DNA of 45,134 bases from Firmicutes bacterium CAG:24053_14 (GTDB lineage: Bacteria; Bacillota; Clostridia; Oscillospirales; Oscillospiraceae), in contig MNSZ01000052.1 in assembly GCA_001916715.1 (NCBI GenBank), positions 1 to 45,134 on the forward strand, given 5' to 3'. The notes under the pieces were generated by a model that made no database searches, was not told the DNA's origin, and saw only the letters and a list, made by a program, of their open reading frames with translations. Below are positions 25,330-34,301 of this stretch, one piece after another (the first letter of the stretch is position 1; the number at the start of each line of letters is the position of its first letter). Made by a program: the position numbers and the translations under genes.

Positions 25330-27573
25330 ATGATTAAGCTTCAGAACAAAGGCGTCACCCTGCAAGGCGGCGTGCCGACGCCCGCCGAAGCCGTCTTTCC
25401 TGCCGGCCGGGACAAGACCATGGCTTATCAGATCCTCCGCCGCCATGACAGACCCTGCGGCGACGGATCGATGCACCTGACATTCGACAGTCTCATTTCC
25501 CATGATATCACCTATGTGGGAGTCATCCAGACCGCCAAAGCCAGCGGCATGACGGAGTTTCCGGTGCCATATGTGCTGACCAACTGCCACAACAGCCTGT
25601 GCGCTGTCGGCGGCACCATCAACGAGGACGACCATGTGTTCGGCCTGTCCGCCGCCGTGAAATACGGCGGAGATTATGTGCCTGCAAATCAGGCGGTCAT
25701 CCACCAGTATGCACGAGAGATGATGAGCGGCTGCGGCCGCATGATCCTCGGCTCCGACAGCCACACGCGCTACGGCGCGCTCGGCACCATGGGCATCGGC
25801 GAGGGCGGACCCGAGATCGTAAAGCAGCTGCTGCGCAACACATATGATATTGCCGCTCCTGAGGTGATCCTGGTCTGGCTCACCGGGCAGCCGCCCCAAG
25901 GCGTAGGGCCGCACGACGTGGCCATCGCGCTGTGTGGCGCGGTGTACAAAAACGGCTTCGTAAAGAACAAGGTTCTTGAGTTTGCCGGCCCTGCCGTATC
26001 CCGGCTGCCCATGGACTATCGCATCGGCATCGACGTTATGACCACGGAAACCGCCTGCCTCAGCTCCATATGGGAGACCGACGACGCCGTGGCGGAGTAC
26101 CTTGCCATCCACGGCAGGCCGGAGACGTTTACCGCGCTGCATCCGCAGGACGGCGCGTACTACGACGGTATGATCACCATCGACCTCAGCCGCATGGAGC
26201 CTATGGCCGCGCTGCCGTTCCACCCGTCCGAGGCCGTGACGCTGCGCGAGCTTATCCACGATCCGGGCGACCATCTGCGCGAGGTGGAAAAGCGCGCCGA
26301 GGCCCAGTTCGGCGGCAAGGCCGGACTGCATCTGACCGATAAGCTGGTAAACGGCAAGCTCATGGTAGATCAGGGCATCATAGCAGGCTGTGCCGGCGGC
26401 ATGTATGACAACATCGCCGAGGCCGCCGCCATTCTGAACGGTCACGACACCGGCAGCGGCTATTTCTCCCTGTCGGTATATCCGCCCTCGGTGCCGGTGA
26501 ATCTGGAGCTTATGGAAAACGGAGTGCAGCAGTCGCTGCTGGCTTCCGGCGCGCTGTTCAAGCCCTGCTTCTGCGGCCCCTGCTTCGGCGCAGGGGATGT
26601 ACCTGCAAACAACGGCCTGTCAATCCGCCACACCACCCGAAACTTCCCCAACCGCGAGGGTTCAAAGCCCTCGGACGGTCAGCTTGCCGGCGTCATTCTC
26701 ATGGACGCGCGCTCCATCGCCGCCACCGCCCGAAATCACGGCGTTCTCACCTCGGCGGCGGACGTGGACTACATGCCGCCTGCGCCGGTGCAGCGCCGCT
26801 TTGACCGCAAGGTATACGATCGCCGCGTCTACTTCGGCTTCGGACATGCCCGGCCGGACGCGCCCTTGAAGTACGGCCCCAACATTGCCGAGTGGCCTGC
26901 CATCCCGGCTCTGGCCGACGATCTTCTCATGCAGGTGGCCTCCGTCCTGCGCGACGAGGTTACAACGACCGATGAGCTTATCCCCTCCGGCGAGACATCC
27001 TCCTATCGCTCCAACCCCTTGAAGCTTGCGGAATTTGCGCTGTCGCGCCGCGAGCCGGATTATGTGCCGCGAGCCAAGGCGACGCAGGCTCTTGAGGCCT
27101 CCCGTGCCGCCGGTGCGGTGCCTCCGGCGCTTGAAGAGGTGCTGAAATCCTTGGATCTGCCCGAGAGCGCGTTGGCGCGCATGCATATCGGCTCCGTCAT
27201 CTTCGCCAACAAGCCCGGCGACGGCTCGGCGCGCGAGCAGGCCGCTTCCTGCCAGCGCGTTTTGGGCGGCTGCGCAAACATCTGCTATGAGTTTGCCACA
27301 AAGCGCTATCGCTCCAACTGCGTAAACTGGGGAATGCTGCCCTTTACTCTGGCCGAGGGCGCAGCGTTTGACGGCGACGCCGGCGACTTTGTCTATGTTC
27401 CCGATGTGCGCGAAAAGCTTGCTCGGGGCGACGAGGAGTTTCCTGCCGTTCTTGTTCACAGCGGCAAGGCTCAGCCTATCACCCTGTATCTTAAAAACAC
27501 GAACGCCGAGGAGCGCGAGCTGCTGCTCACCGGCTGCCTTATGAACCACTACGCCGCGCAGAACAGGAGGTAG
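25330..27573 (+). CDS. Aconitate hydratase
   Basis: 747 residues, ribosome binding site AAAAGGAG. It is an aconitase-superfamily protein with GSDSHTRYGALGTMGIGEGG, the Fe-S motif CFCGPCFG plus an upstream Cys (TTETACLSS), and a C-terminal swivel domain with the substrate-binding KRYRSNCVNWGMLPF segment. The layout is closer to the YbhJ-like hydratase branch than to the classic AcnA. The operon partner is isocitrate dehydrogenase (2-base gap) and citrate synthase is divergent, so the aconitase role (citrate to isocitrate) is well supported by context. Confidence 0.88.
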   Translation: MIKLQNKGVTLQGGVPTPAEAVFPAGRDKTMAYQILRRHDRPCGDGSMHLTFDSLISHDITYVGVIQTAKASGMTEFPVPYVLTNCHNSLCAVGGTINEDDHVFGLSAAVKYGGDYVPANQAVIHQYAREMMSGCGRMILGSDSHTRYGALGTMGIGEGGPEIVKQLLRNTYDIAAPEVILVWLTGQPPQGVGPHDVAIALCGAVYKNGFVKNKVLEFAGPAVSRLPMDYRIGIDVMTTETACLSSIWETDDAVAEYLAIHGRPETFTALHPQDGAYYDGMITIDLSRMEPMAALPFHPSEAVTLRELIHDPGDHLREVEKRAEAQFGGKAGLHLTDKLVNGKLMVDQGIIAGCAGGMYDNIAEAAAILNGHDTGSGYFSLSVYPPSVPVNLELMENGVQQSLLASGALFKPCFCGPCFGAGDVPANNGLSIRHTTRNFPNREGSKPSDGQLAGVILMDARSIAATARNHGVLTSAADVDYMPPAPVQRRFDRKVYDRRVYFGFGHARPDAPLKYGPNIAEWPAIPALADDLLMQVASVLRDEVTTTDELIPSGETSSYRSNPLKLAEFALSRREPDYVPRAKATQALEASRAAGAVPPALEEVLKSLDLPESALARMHIGSVIFANKPGDGSAREQAASCQRVLGGCANICYEFATKRYRSNCVNWGMLPFTLAEGAAFDGDAGDFVYVPDVREKLARGDEEFPAVLVHSGKAQPITLYLKNTNAEERELLLTGCLMNHYAAQNRR

Positions 27574-27575
27574 CT

Positions 27576-28796
27576 ATGGAAAAGATCAAAATGCCGGTTC
27601 CCATTGCCGAGCTTGACGGCGATGAGATGACCCATATCCTTTGGGGGATGATAAAGGAGCAGCTTATATGCCCCTTTGTTGAGCTGAACACCGAATACTA
27701 TGACCTGTCGCTGCCTAACCGCGACAAAACCGAGGACGCAGTGACCCATCAGGCGGCGGAGGCGATCAAGCGCCTGCACGTCGGCGTTAAGTGCGCGACC
27801 ATTACGCCCAACAACCAGCGGCAGGAGGAATACGGCCTCAAAAAGCTTTGGAGATCGCCCAACGCCACCATCCGCGCGGCGCTCGACGGCACGGTGTTCC
27901 GCACGCCGATACTTATCTCGCGGATAAAGCCGGTGGTCGCCTGCTGGGAAAAGCCCATCACCATCGCCCGTCACGCATACGGCGATGTGTACAAGGCCGC
28001 GGAATACCGCGTTCCCTGCGCCGGTAAGGCCGAGCTTGTGTTCACCGACTCGCACGGCACGGAGCTGAGCCGCCAGACGGTATTTGATTTTTCCGGCCCC
28101 GGCGTTTTGCAGGCCATGCACAATCGGGACGACTCCATTCTGGCCTTTGCGAGAGCCTGCTTTACCTATGCGCTGGACATGAAGCAGGATCTGTGGTTCT
28201 CGGCCAAGGACACCATATCCAAGGATTACGACCAGACCTTCAAGCTTCTGTTCCAAAAGGTCTTCGACGAGGAATTCCGCTCCGCTTTCGAGCAGGTCGG
28301 CCTGCAATACCGCTATTGCCTTATAGACGATGCGGTCGCCAGAGTGATCCGCTCCTCCGGCGGCATCATCTGGGCCTGCAAGAATTACGACGGCGACGTG
28401 ATGAGCGACCTCATCGCCTCCGCCTCCGGCTCGCTTGCCATGATGACGAGCGTGCTCGTTTCGCCCGACGGCAACTTCGAGTACGAAGCCGCCCACGGCA
28501 CGGTCACGGCGCATTTCTACCGCTGGCGCAAGGGCGAGAAGGTCTCCACAAACCCGATGGCCACCATGGCCGCATGGGCAGGCGCGCTGAAAAAGCGCGG
28601 CGAACTTGACGGAAACAGAGAGCTTATCCGCTTTGCCGACTGCCTGTACCGGGCCGGGCTTGACGTCTTTGAGGAGGGATATCTCCCCAAGGATCTGGCG
28701 TCCCTGTGCGATCCTGCCGCTGTGCGTGAGATACCGGACACCGAGCGGCTCATATCATTGATCCGTCATCGGCTGGAAGCGCTGCTGGGAGAATAA
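27576..28796 (+). CDS. icd: NADP-type isocitrate dehydrogenase (eukaryote-like subfamily)
   Basis: 406 residues, AGGAGG in the end of the aconitase gene. The N-terminus AELDGDEMTHILWGMIKEQLI and the segments CATITPNNQRQEEY, WRSPNATIRAALDGTVFRTPI, YDGDVMSDLIASASGSLAMM and EAAHGTVTAHFYRWRKGEKVSTNPMA are diagnostic of the homodimeric eukaryote-like ICDH. It oxidises isocitrate to 2-oxoglutarate and CO2; NADP use is inferred from subfamily. Two bases downstream begins a peptidase fragment. Confidence 0.95.
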   Translation: MEKIKMPVPIAELDGDEMTHILWGMIKEQLICPFVELNTEYYDLSLPNRDKTEDAVTHQAAEAIKRLHVGVKCATITPNNQRQEEYGLKKLWRSPNATIRAALDGTVFRTPILISRIKPVVACWEKPITIARHAYGDVYKAAEYRVPCAGKAELVFTDSHGTELSRQTVFDFSGPGVLQAMHNRDDSILAFARACFTYALDMKQDLWFSAKDTISKDYDQTFKLLFQKVFDEEFRSAFEQVGLQYRYCLIDDAVARVIRSSGGIIWACKNYDGDVMSDLIASASGSLAMMTSVLVSPDGNFEYEAAHGTVTAHFYRWRKGEKVSTNPMATMAAWAGALKKRGELDGNRELIRFADCLYRAGLDVFEEGYLPKDLASLCDPAAVREIPDTERLISLIRHRLEALLGE

Positions 28797-28797
28797 A

Positions 28798-28935
28798 ATG
28801 AACAACGAAGAAATGAAACGCTCCCTTCGGGAGCTGTGCCGGATAGAGAGCGTCGCCGGCATAGACGTGTCCGATGACGCGCCCTACGGCGCAGGCTGCG
28901 CGCAGGCTCTGGACTACGCGCTGGCATCCGACTGA
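28798..28935 (+). pseudogene. N-terminal stub of a peptidase M20/PepV-type dipeptidase
   Basis: 45 residues, starting one base after the icd stop. The stretch LRELCRIESVAG...DAPYGAGCAQALDYALA is the conserved N-terminus of M20 metallo-dipeptidases, where it precedes the first zinc-binding motif. A TGA follows and no continuation is visible in any frame before the terminator at 28979. It is the remnant of a third gene in the acn-icd operon. Stop plus 3' deletion is the simplest explanation. Confidence 0.65.
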
Positions 28936-28978
28936 TCTATGCATGATTTCAAATCGCCGCATTTTCCGAGGCAAGCGC

Positions 28979-29016
28979 AAAACCGCTGTGAGCTTGACAG
29001 TTCACGGCGGTTTTTT
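28979..29016 (+). terminator. Terminator of the acn-icd operon
   Basis: AAAACCGCTGTGA and TTCACGGCGGTTTT pair (one wobble), followed by more T residues. Confidence 0.85.
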
Positions 29017-29045
29017 AAATTATTCCGGCTTTATGCTCGTGCGTA

Positions 29046-29074
29046 TTGACAACGCCTGTCCGATGCGTTAAAAT
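29046..29074 (+). promoter_or_regulatory. Promoter of the iron alcohol dehydrogenase gene
   Basis: TTGACA at 29046-29051 and TAAAAT at 29069-29074, spacer 17. Confidence 0.7.
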
Positions 29075-29142
29075 ATTAACACGCCCGAAGGGGCATAATA
29101 AAAACAGATCATTTTTCATATCAAGAAAGGAGAAACCTTACT

Positions 29143-30288
29143 ATGGCAAACAGAATCATGCTCAACCAGACCTCTTATCACGGCGCAGGCGCCATCAGCG
29201 AGCTGCCAACCGAGGTGAAATCCCGCGGCCTTAAAAAGGCACTTATCTGCTGCGGCCCCACCCTTCTGCGTCACGGAGTTATCGCCCGAGTGACCGATGT
29301 TATGGACGCTGCCGGACTGAGTTACGAGATATATTCCGATATAAAACCCAATCCCACCATCGAGAACGTTACCGACGGCGTTGCGGCATTCAAGGCAGCC
29401 GGCGCGGATTATCTGATCGCCATCGGCGGCGGTTCCCCCATGGACACCTCCAAGGCCATCGGCATCATAATCAACAACCCGGAATTTGCCGACGTGCGCT
29501 CCCTTGAGGGCGTAGCGGACACAAAGAAGCCCTGCGTTCCCATTATCGCCATCCCGACCACCGCCGGCACCGCAGCCGAAGTCACCATCAACTATGTCAT
29601 CACCGATGTTGAGAAAAAGCGCAAATTCGTCTGCGTCGATCCTCACGACATGCCCATCGTGGCGATCGTCGATCCCGAAATGATGAGCTCTATGCCCGCA
29701 GGTCTGACCGCTTCCACCGGTATGGACGCACTGACCCACGCCATTGAAGGCTACACCACCAAGGCGGCATGGGAGATGACCGACATGTTCCATCTTGAGG
29801 CTATCAAGCTCATCTCCACCTACCTGCGCGGCGCGGTCAAGGGCACCAAGGAAGGCCGCGAGGGTATGGCTCTCGGCCAGTATATTGCCGGCATGGGCTT
29901 CTCGAACGTCGGACTTGGCATCGCCCACTCCATGGCGCACACACTCGGCGCCGTTTATGATACTCCGCACGGTGTCGCCTGCGCGATGATGCTGCCGATC
30001 GTTATGGAATACAATGCCGACTGCACCGGCGAGAAGTACCGCGAGATCGCACGTGCAATGGGCGTGGAGGGCGTTGATTCGATGACTCAGGCCGAATACC
30101 GCAGGGCTGCAATCGACGCAGTCAAGAAGCTCTCCAAGGATGTCGGCATCCCGGAGAAGCTGGATGCTCTGAAGGAAGAGGACCTTCCCTTCCTTGCTGA
30201 AAGCGCATACGCCGATGCCTGCCGTCCCGGCAACCCCAAGGACACAAATCCCGCAGAGCTGACCGAGCTGTTCAGAAAGCTGATGTAA
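29143..30288 (+). CDS. Iron-containing alcohol dehydrogenase (lactaldehyde reductase type)
   Basis: 381 residues, the family length; AGAAAGGAG upstream. NAD-binding GGGSPMDTSKAIGI, then PTTAGTAAEVT and the metal ligands in STGMDALTHAIEGY (Asp, His), GIAHSMAHTLGA (His) and DTPHGVA (His). The closest family pattern is FucO/lactaldehyde reductase, which reduces short aldehydes with NADH; related 1,2-propanediol or butanol dehydrogenases cannot be excluded. It is a monocistronic gene with its own promoter and terminator. Confidence 0.9.
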   Translation: MANRIMLNQTSYHGAGAISELPTEVKSRGLKKALICCGPTLLRHGVIARVTDVMDAAGLSYEIYSDIKPNPTIENVTDGVAAFKAAGADYLIAIGGGSPMDTSKAIGIIINNPEFADVRSLEGVADTKKPCVPIIAIPTTAGTAAEVTINYVITDVEKKRKFVCVDPHDMPIVAIVDPEMMSSMPAGLTASTGMDALTHAIEGYTTKAAWEMTDMFHLEAIKLISTYLRGAVKGTKEGREGMALGQYIAGMGFSNVGLGIAHSMAHTLGAVYDTPHGVACAMMLPIVMEYNADCTGEKYREIARAMGVEGVDSMTQAEYRRAAIDAVKKLSKDVGIPEKLDALKEEDLPFLAESAYADACRPGNPKDTNPAELTELFRKLM

Positions 30289-30349
30289 GCCGATTCAGGC
30301 TTATTGCCGTCCGCCGTCAAATTACGGCGTGCAGATACTGCAAATAGCA

Positions 30350-30389
30350 AAACAGCGGCCCGTTTTCAAAAGAAACGGGCTGCTGTTTG
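30350..30389 (+). terminator. Terminator of the alcohol dehydrogenase gene
   Basis: AACAGCGGCCCGTTT and AAACGGGCTGCTGTTT pair with a short loop and one bulge or mismatch. Confidence 0.8.
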
Positions 30390-30949
30390 TCGAAAAACCA
30401 ATCCCATTCATCAAGCTACAGCCGGATTTCGTTCAAGAAAGAGGAAAACGGCTCGGAAAAGCGGATAGATAAAACACTCCTTCCACTTGGAAATGGAAAC
30501 GGGAAAGTCTTTCTCCGGGGAAGAGGCGGAGAAGGATTTTTGCGGCCGATTATTTTTCTTGGCTGCTATTTTTCCCTTTTCAAACGAAAAAGCCTGCCTT
30601 GGCGTGACTGCTAAGACAGACTTTTTCTACAGGCTGAAGCCTCCGGCCTAAGGCCGGAGGCTTCAGGCTGTCGAAAAACTATGCTGCAAAAGAAAGATAA
30701 TAGAGCAGCAAGGGAGCTCGAGGGGGCAAAGGCCCCACTCGAAATTGGATTAATAGCCATCAAAAACGCCTGATTTATCAGGCTTTTTGACGAGCGTAGC
30801 GAGATTTTTCCGTGAAAACCTGTTTTCACAAAAAATGTGGCGTTTTTGAAGCGTGCAAAAAAGTCAAAGACTTTTTTGACACGCTGAAGCCTCCGGCCTA
30901 AGGCCGGAGGCTTTTAATTGCATTAATGATTTTTCCTATATTTCGCTTA
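30390..30949. repeat. Gene-free stretch with short palindromes, incl. a duplicated 28-bp hairpin
   Basis: No convincing gene. GAAGCCTCCGGCC/GGCCGGAGGCTTC hairpins occur at 30636-30664 and 30886-30913 and share 28 identical bases. Between them are GCCTGATTTATCAGGC (30768-30783) followed by CTTTTTGACGAGCG, and AAAAAGTC/GACTTTTT (about 30858-30877) followed by TGACACGCTGA. These look like terminator-like small repeats; the second pair lies directly after the minus-strand CoA-transferase gene and may end that operon. Confidence 0.55.
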
Positions 30950-32176
30950 TCAATACTTGTGGAACTTATTGTGCCAGCGATCAAGCAGCGCATCGATCTC
31001 TTCCTTTGTTGCAACAGTTCCGTAAACATCATAGTTATGCTCACCGACCTCGGGCAGAGGAAGATAATCGGGATTTTCCGCATCGCTCGATGTTTTGAAG
31101 GGCAGTCCTTTTATCTTATACTGCTTGCGGCCGGTTTCCTCGACAATGCTCTTGGGGAAGGGGATATCCTCGAAATAATGACGCGACGCGAGCTGCGGGC
31201 ATTCGTGCATCTCCCAATCGGCCTTGACCTCGGCACACGGCACATCGTGTGAGCGCAGGATCTCGATCGCTTCACTTGCGTTCTCGTACTTGGAAAGCCA
31301 CGCCTGGATTATATCGACCAGCTCATAGCGGTTCTCAATACGCTTGGACATATCGGAATAGCGCTCGTTTTCGAGCAGATCCTCGCGCTGCATGGCAATG
31401 CAGAGATTTTTCCAAATAGGAGGCGTCGGTGCGCAAATGGCAATGTATCTTTTTCCTGCGCCCTCAAACAGTCCGTAGGGTGCGGAATTGAACATATGGT
31501 TGCCGGTACGGCCGTTCTTCAGACCGAACAGGGAGTAAACATCGACATTTGCAGACAGATACGCAAGGCTCTCATAGAGGCTTACATCGAGATACTGTCC
31601 CTCGCCGGTGACTTCGCGGTGATACAGCGCCGCACAAATCGCCGACAGGACGGACTGTGCGCCGACATAATCGCCAAGGTAGGTGCCGATCCTCTGCGGA
31701 GCGCCGTCGGGGTCGCCGGTAGAATTGATGATGCCCGACTCTGCCTGAGCTATAAGGTCAAAGCCCGGGCGCTTGCTGTAAGGACCGGTCTGACCGTAGG
31801 TCGAGATAGAGCAGTAAATAAGCTTCGGGTTGACTGCCTTCAGGTTTTCGTAATCAAGCCCGTATTTTGCCATCAAGCCGGGGCGGAAGCCTTCAAGGAC
31901 GATATCATAGTCCTTTACGAGCCGCTTGAACACTTCTCTGCCCTCACTGTCCTGAATGTCAAGCTCGATGGATTTGCGTCCGTGGTTAGTCTGAAGAATA
32001 TTGCCGGAATGATGACCGATCTTCATATTCATCATGCCGCGTCCCGAGTCGCCGCAAACGGGCATTTCGACCTTTACCACATTTGCGCCCATATATGCCA
32101 TGAGCTGGGTAGAAGTAGGCCCAGCAACGAAGCTGGTGAGGTCAAGAACTTTTACTCCTTTAAGTAAGGTATTCAT
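30950..32176 (-). CDS. Class III (CaiB/BaiF family) CoA-transferase
   Basis: 408 residues. N-terminal LLKGVKVLDLTSFVAGPTSTQLMAYMGANVVKVE, GRKSIELDI and LIYCSISTYGQTGPYSKRPGFDLIAQAESG are diagnostic. The catalytic Asp is in GEGQYLDVSLYESLAYL. It moves CoA between carboxylic acids without net ATP cost. It is the last gene of the etfB-etfA-CoA-transferase group, with 22 bases to etfA. The acid is unknown; the two transporters across the LysR gene suggest an imported organic acid. Confidence 0.9.
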   Translation of the reverse strand: MNTLLKGVKVLDLTSFVAGPTSTQLMAYMGANVVKVEMPVCGDSGRGMMNMKIGHHSGNILQTNHGRKSIELDIQDSEGREVFKRLVKDYDIVLEGFRPGLMAKYGLDYENLKAVNPKLIYCSISTYGQTGPYSKRPGFDLIAQAESGIINSTGDPDGAPQRIGTYLGDYVGAQSVLSAICAALYHREVTGEGQYLDVSLYESLAYLSANVDVYSLFGLKNGRTGNHMFNSAPYGLFEGAGKRYIAICAPTPPIWKNLCIAMQREDLLENERYSDMSKRIENRYELVDIIQAWLSKYENASEAIEILRSHDVPCAEVKADWEMHECPQLASRHYFEDIPFPKSIVEETGRKQYKIKGLPFKTSSDAENPDYLPLPEVGEHNYDVYGTVATKEEIDALLDRWHNKFHKY

Positions 32177-32198
32177 GCTTTGTCTCCTTTTCAGTATT

Positions 32199-33200
32199 TC
32201 AGTTTTTCAGCATCGCTATCATGGCGTCGCAGACTTCGTCCATATCTCCGACGATGCCGTAGTCGCAGTAGTTGAAAATGGGTGCGGAGGCATCCTTGTT
32301 GACGGCGATGAATTTTTCCGCGTCAACGCCGGTGACATGGTTTACAGCGCCGGATACGCCGAAGCCTATGTAAAGCTTGGGCTTTATCATGACGCCCGAC
32401 TGCCCGACCTGAAGCTTTACGGGCAGAAGCTCTCTGTCGCAGACCGGGCGCGTTCCCGCAAGCTTGCCGCCGAGCAGCTTTGCAAGCTCCTTGTACTTCG
32501 GCAGGCTTTCGTCCTTGACGCCGTTTCCGACGCAGACTATCGTATCGCACGACGCTATATCAAGCTCAGGATCAAACTCGTTTGCCTTGTACTCAACAAG
32601 CTTTGTGCGGATCTTCGTCGGGTCAAAGTCTATGTGCTCCTGCACAAGCTCAAACTCCGCTTTCTTGCCCGTCGGAACGTATTTGAACGTGCCCGGACGG
32701 ATCGTTCCTACCTGCGGACGCAGCACCGGGATCGTGATGACGGCCATGATCTTGCCGCCCGCTGCCGGCTCGACAAATTCTATATCGGTCGTTTCGGGAT
32801 TATATATAAGTTCTGTTGCATCTGATGTGCAGCCTGTCTCAAGGCACGCTGCAAAGTGCGGCGCAAAGTCTCTGCCGTTCGCGGTCGCGCCGATGAATAT
32901 CGCTGAGGGCTTGTACTTCTTGGAAAGCTCGACATAGAGATTTGAAAACGCCTCGGTATTGTAGCGCTCATATCCCGTGCCGGAGACCTCTATCGCTCCG
33001 TCGATGCCGCACTCTTTGAGCTTTTCAAGCTCTCCTTCCGGAATGCTTCCGGCTATAACGCCGATCAGCTTATCTCCCGACTGATCGCACAGCTTCCGTA
33101 TCTCGCAGCACAGCTCCAGCGCCGCCGAGCTTACCTTGCCTTCGGTGTGCTCTATATGCACCCACATGTTTTTGTATTCACGCTTATCCATTTTGAGCAC
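32199..33200 (-). CDS. etfA: Electron transfer flavoprotein alpha subunit
   Basis: 333 residues. The C-terminal FAD-binding domain is clear (VGQSGVMIKPKLYIGFGVSGAV, then VNKDASAPIF and CDYGIVGD). It forms a heterodimer with EtfB and passes electrons between a dehydrogenase and NAD or ferredoxin. The start follows GGAGGTG; the gene is four bases after etfB. Confidence 0.95.
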   Translation of the reverse strand: MLKMDKREYKNMWVHIEHTEGKVSSAALELCCEIRKLCDQSGDKLIGVIAGSIPEGELEKLKECGIDGAIEVSGTGYERYNTEAFSNLYVELSKKYKPSAIFIGATANGRDFAPHFAACLETGCTSDATELIYNPETTDIEFVEPAAGGKIMAVITIPVLRPQVGTIRPGTFKYVPTGKKAEFELVQEHIDFDPTKIRTKLVEYKANEFDPELDIASCDTIVCVGNGVKDESLPKYKELAKLLGGKLAGTRPVCDRELLPVKLQVGQSGVMIKPKLYIGFGVSGAVNHVTGVDAEKFIAVNKDASAPIFNYCDYGIVGDMDEVCDAMIAMLKN

Positions 33201-33204
33201 CTCC

Positions 33205-33993
33205 TCAGTCCTTAATAAGCTGCATGAGCTTTGCTACCGAAGCCTCCACGCTGCCCTCATCTATGATGATGCCGGGTTCGGGCATCACCGGCGGGAACAT
33301 GCGGGGTACCTTGGTCGGCGAGCCGGGATCGCCAATGCGGTTTCGGTCAAGCCCGGGAATATCGTCAGCCGTTATCGTTGTGATGACGGCTTTCTTTGCT
33401 GCCAGCTTACCCTTGAGGTTGGGTATACGCGCGGGGTAATTGGTCTTTTCCATGGTAAACAGGCACGGAAGCTGAACTTCAAGAGTTTCAACGCCGTCTT
33501 CAAGCTCGCGCTCGACAACTGCGGTCTTTGCCTCTTCGTTTACTTCTTTTATGAGCAGCGCGCCGGTTACCTGTGCAGCTCCGAAACGCTGTGCAAGCTG
33601 TGCGCCCATCTGACCGGTCGCACCGTCGAGCGATTCCTTGCCGCAGAAGATCATATCGTACTTATCCTGTGTGCTTGCTGCCGACAGGATAGAATAGCTC
33701 GTTGCCAGTGTGTCTGCATTTCCGAATGCGCGGTCAGTCACGAGAACCGCCTTATCCGCGCCTACCGCAAGGCACTCGCGCAGTGCAGCCTCAGCATTCG
33801 GCGGGCCCATAGTGATGAGAGTGACCTCGCCGCCGTATGTCTCTTTGACACTCATCGCAGCCGAAAGCGCGTTTGCGTCCTGCGGATTGAGTATCGCGGG
33901 AACTCCTGCGCGGATGAGGTTGCCGGTCTCCGGATCCATTCGCATCTGGTCAACGTCGGGCACCTGCTTTACGCAGCATAGTATTTTCAGCAT
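33205..33993 (-). CDS. etfB: Electron transfer flavoprotein beta subunit
   Basis: 262 residues. MLKILCCVKQVPDVDQ, the LNPQDANALSAA and VTLITMGPPNAEAALRECLAVGADKAVLVTDRAFGNADTLAT-type signature, and CGKESLDGATGQMGAQLAQ (the position that contacts a second flavin in bifurcating Etf). Gene order dehydrogenase-etfB-etfA as in lactate dehydrogenase/Etf systems, but the dehydrogenase is a stub here. The start overlaps the stub stop (TGATG). Confidence 0.95.
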   Translation of the reverse strand: MLKILCCVKQVPDVDQMRMDPETGNLIRAGVPAILNPQDANALSAAMSVKETYGGEVTLITMGPPNAEAALRECLAVGADKAVLVTDRAFGNADTLATSYSILSAASTQDKYDMIFCGKESLDGATGQMGAQLAQRFGAAQVTGALLIKEVNEEAKTAVVERELEDGVETLEVQLPCLFTMEKTNYPARIPNLKGKLAAKKAVITTITADDIPGLDRNRIGDPGSPTKVPRMFPPVMPEPGIIIDEGSVEASVAKLMQLIKD

Positions 33994-34199
33994 CAGTCTG
34001 CCACCTTTCCGGGATTGAGTATTCCTTTGGGATCAAGCTTCGCCTTGACCGCCGCAAACTCGCCGCGGGCTTTCTCGCCGAAGAACGGCACTTTCGCATA
34101 GCCGATTCCGTATTCTCCGCGCACGTCGCCGCCCAGAGATGCGCACTTTTCATACACCGCTACCGAAAGCTCCGCAAGAGCTGTCTTGAATATTCGCGT
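33993..34199 (-). pseudogene. C-terminal remnant of a GlcD-type FAD-linked dehydrogenase
   Basis: About 68 residues reading LSVAVYEKCASLGGDVRGEYGIGYAKVPFF..LDPKGILNPGKVAD, the conserved C-terminus of GlcD/D-lactate-dehydrogenase-type FAD oxidases. The frame has no start with similarity upstream and meets a TAA near 34230. The gene is thus missing its FAD-binding and most of its substrate domain. Intact homologues (~460 residues) precede etfB in lactate dehydrogenase-Etf operons. The LysR promoter begins 13 bases beyond the break. Confidence 0.8.
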
Positions 34200-34211
34200 A
34201 TTGCCTCTGCA

Positions 34212-34240
34212 TTGACAACAATCTGTTAAAGTGTTATTTT
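34212..34240 (+). promoter_or_regulatory. Promoter of the lysR gene with flanking inverted hexamers
   Basis: TTGACA at 34212-34217 and TATTTT at 34235-34240, spacer 17. GACAAC (34214-34219) and GTTGTC (34250-34255) are inverted copies around it and could be part of a LysR site. Confidence 0.55.
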
Positions 34241-34301
34241 AGTTATGTTGTTGTCGATCCATTGAATGCAAATGCATATGTATGTACAGGGAGGCGTCAA
34301 A

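Noticed and set aside
30387..30829. Two open frames (75 and 72 codons) in the palindrome-rich gap
   Set aside because: They run through hairpins and repeats, have no proper ribosome binding sites and low-complexity products.
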